This document shows positions 16,041-23,804 of a stretch of 64,000 bases of DNA, in pieces (the first letter of the stretch is position 1; the number at the start of each line of letters is the position of its first letter). The translations under genes were made by a program, and so were the position numbers. Origin of the DNA: Clostridium punense (lineage in GTDB: Bacteria > Bacillota > Clostridia > Clostridiales > Clostridiaceae). Where the stretch lies: the NCBI RefSeq assembly GCF_017874425.1, contig NZ_JAGGLL010000008.1, positions 1-64,000 of the forward strand. The letters are read 5' to 3'. The notes under the pieces were generated by a model. It was not told the origin of the DNA. It saw only the letters and a program-made list of their open reading frames with translations, and searched no databases.

Positions 16041-17330
16041 ATGGATAGAAGATTTAACTTAAAGGCAGAAGCTGAAATTCTAGGAGCAGTAATAAAAGAA
16101 AATAAGCTAATTCATGAGATTTATGATTTTCTACTACCTGAGGACTTTTATGATAAGAAAAATAAATTAATTTATACTTCAATAAGGCAGCTTCAGGAAA
16201 AAAACTCTCCAATAACTGTGGTTACTCTTACAGAAGCTTTAAAAGATAGCCTAGCTGAGGCTGGAGGAATAAGCTATTTAAGTGAGCTCATAGCCACCTC
16301 TTTATCAGGAGAACATGTAAAAACCTATAGTGAAATAATAAAGGACAAAGCTAATTTAAGAAGGTTTATAAGTTGCTCTAATAATGCTACTAAGGAAGCT
16401 CATGACGGGAACAAGCCTATTGGAGAAATAATCAGTGACTTTGAAAATACCATAAACCTAATCAAAGCTGGAGGTAAAAGACATAGTGGAGACCTAAAAG
16501 AAGGTATAGATAATTTTCTAGGGGATATGGAGGCAGTGAGAAAGGGAGAGAAAGCCCTATGCTCCATAAGCTCAGGATTTAAAACCCTAGATCATATTTT
16601 AGGGGGCTTTGAAAGACAGGAACTTATGATAATTGCAGGAAGACCCAGCATGGGAAAATCCGCAGTTAGTATGAACTTAGCCCTATCTGCAGCTATAGGA
16701 GGAAAAAGTAAAGTAGCTTACTTTTCCATAGAAATGAGTAAAAAGCAGTGCTTTCAAAGAATAGCAGCAGCTTTATGCAAAATATCCATGAACAAAATAA
16801 AAAGATCTATCTTAAATGAAGAGGAATTTTCAAGAGTTAAAAGCACTATTGAAAAGCTATCCACCTATAACTTTAAGCTTTATGATTCAGTGGTTTACCT
16901 AGAGGATATTAAAAGTGAATGTTACAGATTAAAAGAAAGTGAGGGTCTGGATGTGGTTTTTATAGATTATCTTCAAATTATAGGACTTCAAACCTCTTTT
17001 CAAAATAGAAATCTAGAGGTAGCAAACATCTCTTCACAGCTTAAAAGAATGGCAAAGGAACTAGATATAACAGTTATATGTTTATCTCAAATCAACAGAG
17101 CCACAGAAACCAGGATAGACAAAAGGCCAATTCTTGCAGACTTAAGAGACTCAGGGGCCATTGAACAAGATGCAGATACAGTGATGTTTGTTTATAGACA
17201 TGCCTATTATGAACCAACAGAGGCAAAGGAAGATGAACTGGAACTTTTAATTGCAAAAGCAAGACAAGGGGAAACAGGAGTTATACCAATGAAGTGGAGT
17301 GGAGCTTATCAAAAGATAGAAGAAAAATAA
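16041..17330 (+). CDS. Replicative DNA helicase, DnaB family
   Basis: Ring helicase that unwinds DNA at the fork. The N-terminal DnaB domain (AEILGAVIKENKLIHEIYDF to about 110) is followed by the RecA-like core with Walker A GRPSMGKSA (about 197-205), FFIEMSKKQ-type segment YFSIEMSK, Walker B VVFIDYLQII, SQINRATETR and DLRDSGAIEQDAD. Length, 429 aa, is normal. It is co-transcribed with the DnaD-like gene 9 bases upstream and a small gene 43 bases downstream. It is likely a phage or element helicase, additional to the chromosomal dnaC/dnaB. Confidence 0.92.
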   Translation: MDRRFNLKAEAEILGAVIKENKLIHEIYDFLLPEDFYDKKNKLIYTSIRQLQEKNSPITVVTLTEALKDSLAEAGGISYLSELIATSLSGEHVKTYSEIIKDKANLRRFISCSNNATKEAHDGNKPIGEIISDFENTINLIKAGGKRHSGDLKEGIDNFLGDMEAVRKGEKALCSISSGFKTLDHILGGFERQELMIIAGRPSMGKSAVSMNLALSAAIGGKSKVAYFSIEMSKKQCFQRIAAALCKISMNKIKRSILNEEEFSRVKSTIEKLSTYNFKLYDSVVYLEDIKSECYRLKESEGLDVVFIDYLQIIGLQTSFQNRNLEVANISSQLKRMAKELDITVICLSQINRATETRIDKRPILADLRDSGAIEQDADTVMFVYRHAYYEPTEAKEDELELLIAKARQGETGVIPMKWSGAYQKIEEK

Positions 17331-17373
17331 AAGGGATTAATTATAAATTTTTAAATAATAGGGGGAAATAATT

Positions 17374-17943
17374 ATGGAAATTTATAGCAATAAAGAAGTT
17401 GTTAAGAACATGAGGGATATAAAAAGTATATTAAATGAGCAGGTTATAACAGAAGAAAAAATAGGGGATACAGAACCTGCACAAGAGGACTTAAAAAGAC
17501 TTTTAAATAGATTAGGAATAACAAGAAACTATAGAAAAACCAATAAAATAACCTTGGACAACATAGAAATAATCTTTGAAATCATGAATGACATGGCAAA
17601 GGATAGAGAAATAAAATGGAAGTATAATTACGATGCAATCATAGATAAAAACGCAAGATATGTACTTAGAATTAACATTAAATCCTTCTTTGATATATTT
17701 ATAAAAAAGTGTAGAGAACTAGGATATCAGTGCTACTTTGATGAAAATAAACCTCATGATGTTGGAAGAGTAATTAGACATAAGCATTATTGCCTCGGAA
17801 ATTTTAACACTCGATTCTTAAGAGAAGATGAAAGTGAAAAAAGGTATATAAATAGCAGATGTATTTATATTGACATAGCAGAGCTACAAAACTTAGGGAT
17901 TAACATAGATGGAATGCTGGTGGATAACACTTTGAATAAATAG
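17374..17943 (+). CDS. Hypothetical protein of replication module
   Basis: 189-aa charged protein that I do not recognise. It has GGGGGAAA 6-13 bases before ATG and lies directly after the DnaB-type helicase, so a role in the same phage-type replication module is likely. The C-terminal region holds a compact alpha/beta stretch (CIYIDIAELQNLGINIDGML). The last ~135 bases are duplicated near 25.58 kb next to a repeat C copy. The sequence TTTTAACACTCGATT at the duplication boundary here shares TTAACA with repeat C. Confidence 0.7.
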   Translation: MEIYSNKEVVKNMRDIKSILNEQVITEEKIGDTEPAQEDLKRLLNRLGITRNYRKTNKITLDNIEIIFEIMNDMAKDREIKWKYNYDAIIDKNARYVLRINIKSFFDIFIKKCRELGYQCYFDENKPHDVGRVIRHKHYCLGNFNTRFLREDESEKRYINSRCIYIDIAELQNLGINIDGMLVDNTLNK

Positions 17944-18096
17944 CGAGTTAAGAACCATGGGAATAAATCCCTTGGATTAATAACCTATAGGATTAGTGGA
18001 GTAAGAACTAAGTTACCTTTATAAAAGGTTTCAAATAGAGGAATATAGAGGGACTCTAGATAGTTTAAACAAAGCCATGTGGCTGTTCACACAAAA

Positions 18097-18130
18097 AGAG
18101 ACAACCAAACCTTGGCTGTCTCTTGTTATA
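18097..18130. terminator. Terminator upstream of CAP gene end
   Basis: Stem AGAGACA-CCAA (from 18097) with TTGG-TGTCTCT (to 18123), then TTGTTATATT. It lies between the convergent replication module and CAP-protein gene. Confidence 0.75.
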
Positions 18131-18140
18131 TTAGAACAAA

Positions 18141-18917
18141 TTATTTAGTTGAGAAATGCTGAGTTGCATAAACCCAATTTCCTTCACTGCTAAACACTAC
18201 CCCTGCAGACATCTTTGTCCAGCTTCCATTTAAAATGTTAGCTCTGTGTCCTGGGGAGTTCATCCATTGATCTACAAGGTATTTAGCTGTAGTTGCAGAT
18301 TCTGCATAACCTTGGCTGTAGAATAAGTTTTCACCATAACTATTTGTGTCATACTTGAAGTATTTAGTTGCTAAATCCATTGGGCTAGCATTGTTTAGTG
18401 ATGGTGTGTTGTGATCAAAGTAGTTATTCTGAAGCATGTTGTTAGACTTATATCTTGCTATTGGTCTCATTTGCTCTTCCCAAGTTAGTGGGTTTAAGCC
18501 TGCTTTTGCTCTTTCTTCATTAACATAGATTAGAATATCTTTTTCTACTGCTTCCATATATTTAAAGCTCTTATTGCTTGGATTTGTAGGTACACCACTT
18601 GGCACTGCTGTGGTTGGTGCTGTTGCTGGAGCATCCGCTTTAGGAGCCTCAGTTTTTGGTGTTGCAGCTGCAGTATCCGTGCTGTTTGGTTGCTTAACTA
18701 CTGGAGTATTCACTTTGTTGTTTTTTTGTCTTGAAAATAAATTTATAAGTTGTCCACTTTTTTGTGGAGTTTTAGTCTGCTTTTGAACTATGGCCTGATT
18801 TGAAGCTTTAGGCATTGAAGTACTAGTTGCTGCATTAGCAGTTGTTCCACTAGCAGCAGTAGCTCCTCCTACAGTACATAGAAATAAAACTAAAGATAAT
18901 ACTTTATTTTTCATCAT
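18141..18917 (-). CDS. Secreted CAP-domain (YkwD-like) protein
   Basis: 258-aa exported protein. A signal peptide (about 1-29, hydrophobic VLSLVLFLCTVGGATA, candidate AxA cleavage sites) is followed by a Thr/Pro/Ala-rich linker (about 30-115) and a CAP/SCP domain (about 125-258) with YVNEERAKAGLNPLTW, NYFDHNTP, GENLFY and WMNSPGHRANIL. The conserved His and Glu residues of CAP domains are present. AAGGAG is about 10 bases before the ATG. It is probably a cell-surface or spore-associated protein; enzymatic function of bacterial CAP proteins is not settled. Confidence 0.9.
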   Translation of the reverse strand: MMKNKVLSLVLFLCTVGGATAASGTTANAATSTSMPKASNQAIVQKQTKTPQKSGQLINLFSRQKNNKVNTPVVKQPNSTDTAAATPKTEAPKADAPATAPTTAVPSGVPTNPSNKSFKYMEAVEKDILIYVNEERAKAGLNPLTWEEQMRPIARYKSNNMLQNNYFDHNTPSLNNASPMDLATKYFKYDTNSYGENLFYSQGYAESATTAKYLVDQWMNSPGHRANILNGSWTKMSAGVVFSSEGNWVYATQHFSTK

Positions 18918-19266
18918 ATATCAATAACTCCTTATTTTTTATTTTGCTTACATATAATTTCTATTACTTAAATATCTAAGAAGAATCTTTACAGCTCTTT
19001 GCTGATTCACAATTAATTAGATACTTTTGTATATAAATTATATTGATACTTGGGGGTATCACTAACACCCAGTGGTGTTTTGCAGCTTTTATTGCTTCAG
19101 TGCCTTGTCGATGAACATATCTTATCACGGGATAAAAACGAAAACAACCCCACTCCATGAGTTTCATAATAAGGGTAAGATAATCCATTTGAGATTTTAA
19201 TATTTAAAAATTAAAAACTAAAAATCATAGGGGATGGGGAAATAGTGTGTAAGAACTAGAGAAAGT
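18918..19266. other. Upstream region of CAP gene
   Basis: No supported gene. A 70-codon minus-strand frame (18976-19188) lacks a ribosome binding site. On the minus strand there is a compact GC-richer stretch (about 19050-19150) with short inverted repeats (AACACC-ACT-GGGTGTT) that could fold as part of a CAP-gene leader. I checked it against the c-di-GMP, cobalamin and glycine riboswitch patterns I know and did not find a match. Confidence 0.35.
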
Positions 19267-19452
19267 TTGAAGAAAGAACTAGAAACTGTAATCTATTTAT
19301 TCATACTTAGTAAGGAAGAAGAGAAGGAATACCTAACCTCAACTTACAATTTATCTATAAAACTAAAAAAACTCATTGATGAGCTATTTGAGTACACAAA
19401 GCTTTCCAGTAATGATATAGCTCTAGAACTTGCAGAAGCAGATTTGGGCTGA
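19267..19452 (+). pseudogene. Histidine-kinase fragment
   Basis: 61 codons (TTG frame) whose middle part, YLTSTYNLSIKLKKLIDELFEYTKL, is the dimerisation-helix end typical of VanS-like sensor kinases; LELAEADLG follows. The phosphorylated His motif upstream and the ATPase domain downstream are missing. It is therefore a remnant of a two-component sensor. No response-regulator gene remains nearby. Confidence 0.6.
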
Positions 19453-19583
19453 AAGCCATGGAGATATGGTAAGGATATGTATTAAGTTGCCTATTAGCAA
19501 TAAAATTACTTAAAAGTTAAATTTTTAAAGCTATGTGCCCCCTTACTATAGGGAGTGCATGTTTACGCAAATCAAAAAATACT

Positions 19584-19615
19584 TACCCTAGGGGTAGTTA
19601 ACACAATTTGTTTTG
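19584..19615 (+). repeat. Repeat C copy 1
   Basis: TTACCCTAGGGGTAGTTAACAC followed by AATTTGTTTTGC. It is the first of about twelve copies of a palindromic core (CCCC-N-GGGG type) followed by GTTAAC. The 3' part matches copy at 33628 with an internal deletion. It precedes the Nmad3 gene. The rest of 19453-19842 shows no gene. Confidence 0.6.
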
Positions 19616-19842
19616 CTATTGGTTATCAATACATAGATATATCTATTGATGTATGGAATACATTATAATAAATAAGGTAACTAGTATTTTTAAATGGGTA
19701 AAATATTTTTATCCATGGGATTAGAAATTTGCCATTGGAGCTTATTTATTCTAGAAGAAATAGTCAAAATTTTAATAAGGAATTTGAAATTCACAATAGG
19801 GTTTTATATTGAAGGACTAATATTTAATGGGGGAATATAGAT

Positions 19843-20709
19843 ATGAAGATTATATTAAGTAGAAAGGGATTTGATACAGCTGCAGGTGGTTATCCAAGTC
19901 CACTGTTTATTGATGAAAAATACCATGTATCATTTCCTATACCAGAGGATAATGATATCAATAAAATTAACACTGGTATAATGTACAAAGATCTTGTATT
20001 CAGAGAAGGCATAAGCTATTCAGATTTAATGAATGATTTAGGAATTAAGGGATTGGAAAATAGATATGCACACTTAGATCCTGACTTAAACTATCATACT
20101 ATACAGGGGCGTAAAAAGGATTGGAGAGGTTTATTTGGGCAATGTAGCAGTGCTCAATCACATCTAGCCAATCAGGAAATAGAAGAAGGAGATTTATTTC
20201 TATTTTTTGGCTGGTTTAAAGATGTAAAGAAAATAAATGACAACTATACTTTTATAAAGGGAACTGATAAGCAAATTATATGGGGCTACCTTCAAGTGGG
20301 TGAAATTCAAAGCATTTCAGAGCATCTAGAATACGAGGGATGGAAGCTTTCACATCCACACTACTATTATAGACAGAGAAAAAACAATACTGCTTATATT
20401 GCAAGAGAGACATTAAGTTTTAATAATTCAATGCCCGGTTTTGGATGCTTAGGATATAACAATTCTCTAGTCCTTACTTGTGAAGGGCAAGGTAAAAGAT
20501 CTCTTTGGAAGTTACCACGTTTCTTTCATCCACAGTTTAATACTAAAATGACTTTTCATGAAAAGTTGGTTGATAAATCGGGGAAACCTATATGGCAGTT
20601 AAATGACCATCATTGTTTGCTACAAACTGTTGGGAGGGGTCAAGAGTTTGTGATAACTGGAAACACTGAAGTGGAAGAATGGGCTAAAAGTTTAATCTTG
20701 AATACTTAA
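19843..20709 (+). CDS. Nmad3-family nucleotide-modification protein
   Basis: 288-aa protein. The opening MKIILSRKGFDTAAGGYPSP and later GQCSSAQSHLANQEIEEGDLFLFFGWF are characteristic of nucleotide modification associated domain 3, which comparative genomics has linked to modified DNA bases in phages and defence or counter-defence loci. Its biochemical activity has not, to my knowledge, been shown. GGGGGA is about 9 bases before the ATG. It is an isolated gene lying between repeat C copies at 19584 and 20724, with no base-modification partner adjacent. Compositionally like its neighbours. Confidence 0.75.
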   Translation: MKIILSRKGFDTAAGGYPSPLFIDEKYHVSFPIPEDNDINKINTGIMYKDLVFREGISYSDLMNDLGIKGLENRYAHLDPDLNYHTIQGRKKDWRGLFGQCSSAQSHLANQEIEEGDLFLFFGWFKDVKKINDNYTFIKGTDKQIIWGYLQVGEIQSISEHLEYEGWKLSHPHYYYRQRKNNTAYIARETLSFNNSMPGFGCLGYNNSLVLTCEGQGKRSLWKLPRFFHPQFNTKMTFHEKLVDKSGKPIWQLNDHHCLLQTVGRGQEFVITGNTEVEEWAKSLILNT

Positions 20710-20723
20710 AAATTAAACAAAGT

Positions 20724-20742
20724 TTACCCCTGTGGAGTTAAT
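20724..20742 (+). repeat. Repeat C copy 2, degenerate
   Basis: TTACCCCTGTGGAGTTAATG, 15 bases after the Nmad3 stop codon. It is a decayed copy of TTACCCCTGGGGTAGTTAACA. Confidence 0.4.
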
Positions 20743-20765
20743 GAAAGAATAAATAGCAGTAAATA

Positions 20766-20799
20766 AAAGACACATCGATTTAAAATCAATGTGTTTTAT
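20766..20799. terminator. Bidirectional terminator
   Basis: ACACATCGATT (from 20770) paired with AATC-A-ATGTGT (to 20794) followed by TTTATT, between the convergent Nmad3 and lipoprotein genes. Confidence 0.7.
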
Positions 20800-20807
20800 T
20801 AAAATAA

Positions 20808-21830
20808 TTATTTTATTGGAACTATTATTTTAGCAACCTTTTCTGAACCTCTTGTAAAGGTTACATTTAAATTAGAACTATCTGTTGGGAGTGCAAAGGT
20901 AGCACTGGCCTTGCATTTTCCACCAACTGGAGTATTTTTAGGATCTCTATTTTCGTCATAAACAGGATAATCCCCAAGTACATTTCCCTGGTCATCTAAT
21001 ACTTGAAAAGCATATCCATCAATGTATAAATCCTGTCCAGATTGTTGCCCAAAGCTAATGTTTTCATAAGTATAGTCTAGAAAAGCAACTTTTTTAGCTT
21101 CTATACCAGAAAACTCATTTCTTTTATCAGTAGCCCTTGCACCTTCTATAGTTAAGCTATAGTTTCCATTTTCTGTTTCAACAATAAAAGGTTGATTTAA
21201 AACCATTTCCTTAACTTCTTTTTTTGCAGTTTCTGGTTTTTCATTTTGTGTGTTAAATAAGGAATTATCTAAGTTAACTAATAGTTTTGTTAAAGCATCA
21301 TCATTATTTATTTTCCACTCACCATTTGTTTTGGTTAAAGAAATGTCACCAGTTCTTTCAGTATACTTCATATTATTCATGCTTTCTACGAGCATAGTGT
21401 CAAATAATTTATCTGTTTCTTCTTGTGTTGCGTTATTTCCTGAAAAAGCTTGTGAGAATGCTGTTGTAAAGGCTTTTTGTAAAAAGTCTCCTAATACAGA
21501 TGCCATATCAGGACCATTTACTTTTACATTTACAGTAGCAGAATCTCCATTAATTTTCTCGGAATTTATTGTATACGTTAAGTTTTTCAAGGAATCCATG
21601 AATTTTTTCGTTGACTCATTTGGTGCTCCTTCACTTTGTTTCTCGGTGTCTTTCTTTGCTTTAGCTAAGGTTTGATTTAGTAACTTAGAAAAGTCTGCAT
21701 TTTCACCTTTCTTCACCTCTTCTAAGTAATTCTTTACAGAATTAGATGGAGTTTTAGAGCTACAGCCGTATACTGCAATTGTCATAGTTATCAGCATTAT
21801 AAATAATACTACTTTTTTGAATCCTTTCAT
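20808..21830 (-). CDS. Lipoprotein, DUF5105/DUF4352-like
   Basis: 340-aa surface lipoprotein. Signal peptide 1-22 with lipobox VYGC (Cys23). Residues about 30-190 resemble the NTF2-like DUF4878/DUF5105 region (NSVKNYLEEVKKGENADF). Residues about 215-340 form a beta-rich domain similar to the DUF4352 group (EFSGIEAKKVAFLDYTYENI and a closing ATFALPTDSSNLNVTF). It is a single gene; substrate or partner unknown. Similar Clostridial lipoproteins are common and uncharacterised. Confidence 0.8.
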   Translation of the reverse strand: MKGFKKVVLFIMLITMTIAVYGCSSKTPSNSVKNYLEEVKKGENADFSKLLNQTLAKAKKDTEKQSEGAPNESTKKFMDSLKNLTYTINSEKINGDSATVNVKVNGPDMASVLGDFLQKAFTTAFSQAFSGNNATQEETDKLFDTMLVESMNNMKYTERTGDISLTKTNGEWKINNDDALTKLLVNLDNSLFNTQNEKPETAKKEVKEMVLNQPFIVETENGNYSLTIEGARATDKRNEFSGIEAKKVAFLDYTYENISFGQQSGQDLYIDGYAFQVLDDQGNVLGDYPVYDENRDPKNTPVGGKCKASATFALPTDSSNLNVTFTRGSEKVAKIIVPIK

Positions 21831-21877
21831 TAATATACCCTCCCATATTTTTTCCCAATAATAAGCTTACCATGGGA

Positions 21878-22055
21878 TAATACAGAGGGATAGTTAACAA
21901 AGTGTGAATTCAAACTTGAAATAAAGCCTTATAGGAAGGGGTTAGCATATGAGCTATAATATAACCATGGTAAATTAGAATGAAATTTGTAAGGATGAGT
22001 AAAACATAGGGCAAAAATCACCCTAAGGATGATTAACAAGTTGTGAACGCAATTT
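21878..22055 (+). repeat. Repeat C copies 3 and 4
   Basis: Two degenerate copies 140 bases apart: GAGGGATAGTTAACAAAGTGTGAATTC (from 21885) and CACCCTAAGGATGATTAACAAGTTGTGAACGCAATTTG (22018-22050). They show the longer form of the repeat, in which GTTAACAA is followed by TTGTGAAC and an AATTTGTT arm. They precede the truncated Rpn gene. Confidence 0.5.
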
Positions 22056-22086
22056 GTATTGCTAATGTATTTTTCACTTTATTAAG

Positions 22087-22590
22087 TTGGACCTTGGAGG
22101 TCCACTGCAGCTTTTAAATTACAGAAGATTTATGGATAACTTAAAGATAAGTAAGCAATGGGAAGAAGAGAAAAAGATAAGTGTAGAAAAAATTAATGTA
22201 CATATATTAAATACAATAAAAAATCCCCTTGAAGCTATTAGTGAGGCATATAGATGTGATAAAATTACATTAGAAGATTACAACGAAATGTTATCAGTAA
22301 TACAGAATTTAAATGATTACTTTATAGATACCTACAATTATTACAAAGTGTTAAGCCAAGAGGTAGAAGTTATGTTCAAAAGTTTTTATGATCCTGAGGT
22401 TGAGAAAATGGGTATTGTAAAAGGATTTGAAAAAGAGATTGAAAAGGGAATGCAACAAGGGCAAGATAAGGCTAAAGTAGAAATTGCTAGGAGATTACTC
22501 CGTAAAGGCATGAGCTATGAATTTGTAGCAGAAATAACCGAATTAAGTTTAGAAGGTGTAAAAGAACTTGCTAAAGAAATTATGAGTTAA
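22087..22590 (+). pseudogene. Truncated Rpn-family nuclease gene (C-terminal part)
   Basis: The 167 codons match the last half of the Rpn genes at 32536 and 40621, from PLQLFNYRRFM to the end. The N-terminal PD-(D/E)XK nuclease part is absent, so the product would lack its catalytic domain. TTG at 22087 is only the first possible codon and has no good ribosome binding site. The tail carries the GFEKEIEKGMQQGQDKAK linker. Downstream is a degraded AGCCATG hairpin shared with other copies. It is probably a remnant of recombination at the upstream repeat C copy. Confidence 0.75.
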
Positions 22591-22688
22591 GTATAAGTAG
22601 CCATGTGATGCAATGCTCCATGGATCAAAAGGTAGCATATGTTGATTAAATTAGTAAATAAGGAATTTCTTAATAAGAGGAGAGTAAA

Positions 22689-23804
22689 TTGAGGAAATAC
22701 GATAATTTAAAGAGAAAAAAGGATTTAATAATAAGCGGGATCAATGAAGACCTTGATAATTTAGATAAAATATCTAAGGAAGCAAAGCGTGTTTCTGTGG
22801 TTGCAAACAATGCGGCACTAGTAGTAAATGATATTGAAAAACAGTTTAAAAAGGTTACAAAGCTTAGCAAAACAGACATTTCCTTTTTAATGTTAGCAAC
22901 GGCATTACAATGCGCAAGACAGTATATATTTACAAATGATAAATTTAGATTAGATAAGGCTTCAGATGGGGATAAGTTGGTAAAAGATCCTCTGAAAAAA
23001 ATTACACCGAAAGAGTGGCATGATATATTATTTGGAAGTGTACCCTATGATGCTGTTACACAAACAGAGAGTTTTAAGGATTTGAATATAAATTCTGGAA
23101 TTTCTGGTGCTACACACAGATATAGAGCATTGGGACATGATCCTGTTATTGGCTGGGTAATTGGACCTATAAATATACTTTCAGATTCATTAACAAAAAA
23201 TGATTTTATAACAACCTTTAAGGTTACTAATAAGCAGTTAGATGGAGTTTTTCAAGGTGGAACCCTAGGTGCAATTGATGTGGCTATAAAGCAAAGTTGT
23301 GCAAATACATGGAATTTACCCGCTGCAGTTATTAAGCAGGCAATTCATTTGGGAGCAGATAATTTTACTAAACAGGGGTTACCTGTGCCAGGTTTATCAA
23401 GCTTAAATGAAGATATGGCTAAGAAGTTGCTTACAAAATATCATATTGATAATTATAGTATTCTACGAGGGGCTTCCATGGCTATTTTAATAAATAGTAT
23501 TATAGAATGCATACATATGCTGTTTTACAATGAACAAAATGATATTTCTGTTGATTTATATAAGGTAAGAAGTAAAAAAATAATAATGTATTCCAATACT
23601 ATTGCATCCACAAGCAATGTTATTTATGCTGCATTAACTAAAGATCTAACAAAATTAGATGTGGGTGGCATTTTGGTAACCTTATATAGAATTGTAAGCG
23701 ATAAAAAGTTTGTCAGTGAAGTAAAAAAAGAATTTTTAGAAAAAGAATTTTATAATACTGTAATGGGAGAAAATCTTAATAAAATCATAGGGAGTGAAGA
23801 GTAA
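22689..23804 (+). CDS. Unrecognised helical protein, gene 1 of a pair
   Basis: 371-aa protein with a TTG start, AGGAGAG 5 bases upstream, overlapping the next gene by one base (TAATG). The first ~60 residues are a predicted coiled coil (INEDLDNLDKISKEAKRV). The remainder is mostly helical with hydrophobic stretches (FLMLATALQCARQYI, MAILINSIIECIHMLFY) and a conserved-looking core THRYRALGHDPVIGWVIG-PINI. I cannot assign a family. The tight coupling to a TerB-like/beta-propeller protein and its place among defence-type genes make it a candidate half of a two-component accessory system, function unknown. Confidence 0.8.
   Translation: MRKYDNLKRKKDLIISGINEDLDNLDKISKEAKRVSVVANNAALVVNDIEKQFKKVTKLSKTDISFLMLATALQCARQYIFTNDKFRLDKASDGDKLVKDPLKKITPKEWHDILFGSVPYDAVTQTESFKDLNINSGISGATHRYRALGHDPVIGWVIGPINILSDSLTKNDFITTFKVTNKQLDGVFQGGTLGAIDVAIKQSCANTWNLPAAVIKQAIHLGADNFTKQGLPVPGLSSLNEDMAKKLLTKYHIDNYSILRGASMAILINSIIECIHMLFYNEQNDISVDLYKVRSKKIIMYSNTIASTSNVIYAALTKDLTKLDVGGILVTLYRIVSDKKFVSEVKKEFLEKEFYNTVMGENLNKIIGSEE

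Noticed and set aside
18976..19188. Minus-strand frame of 70 codons and a possible riboswitch before the CAP gene
   Set aside because: No ribosome binding site for the frame. The GC-richer hairpins do not match the riboswitch consensus sequences I know.
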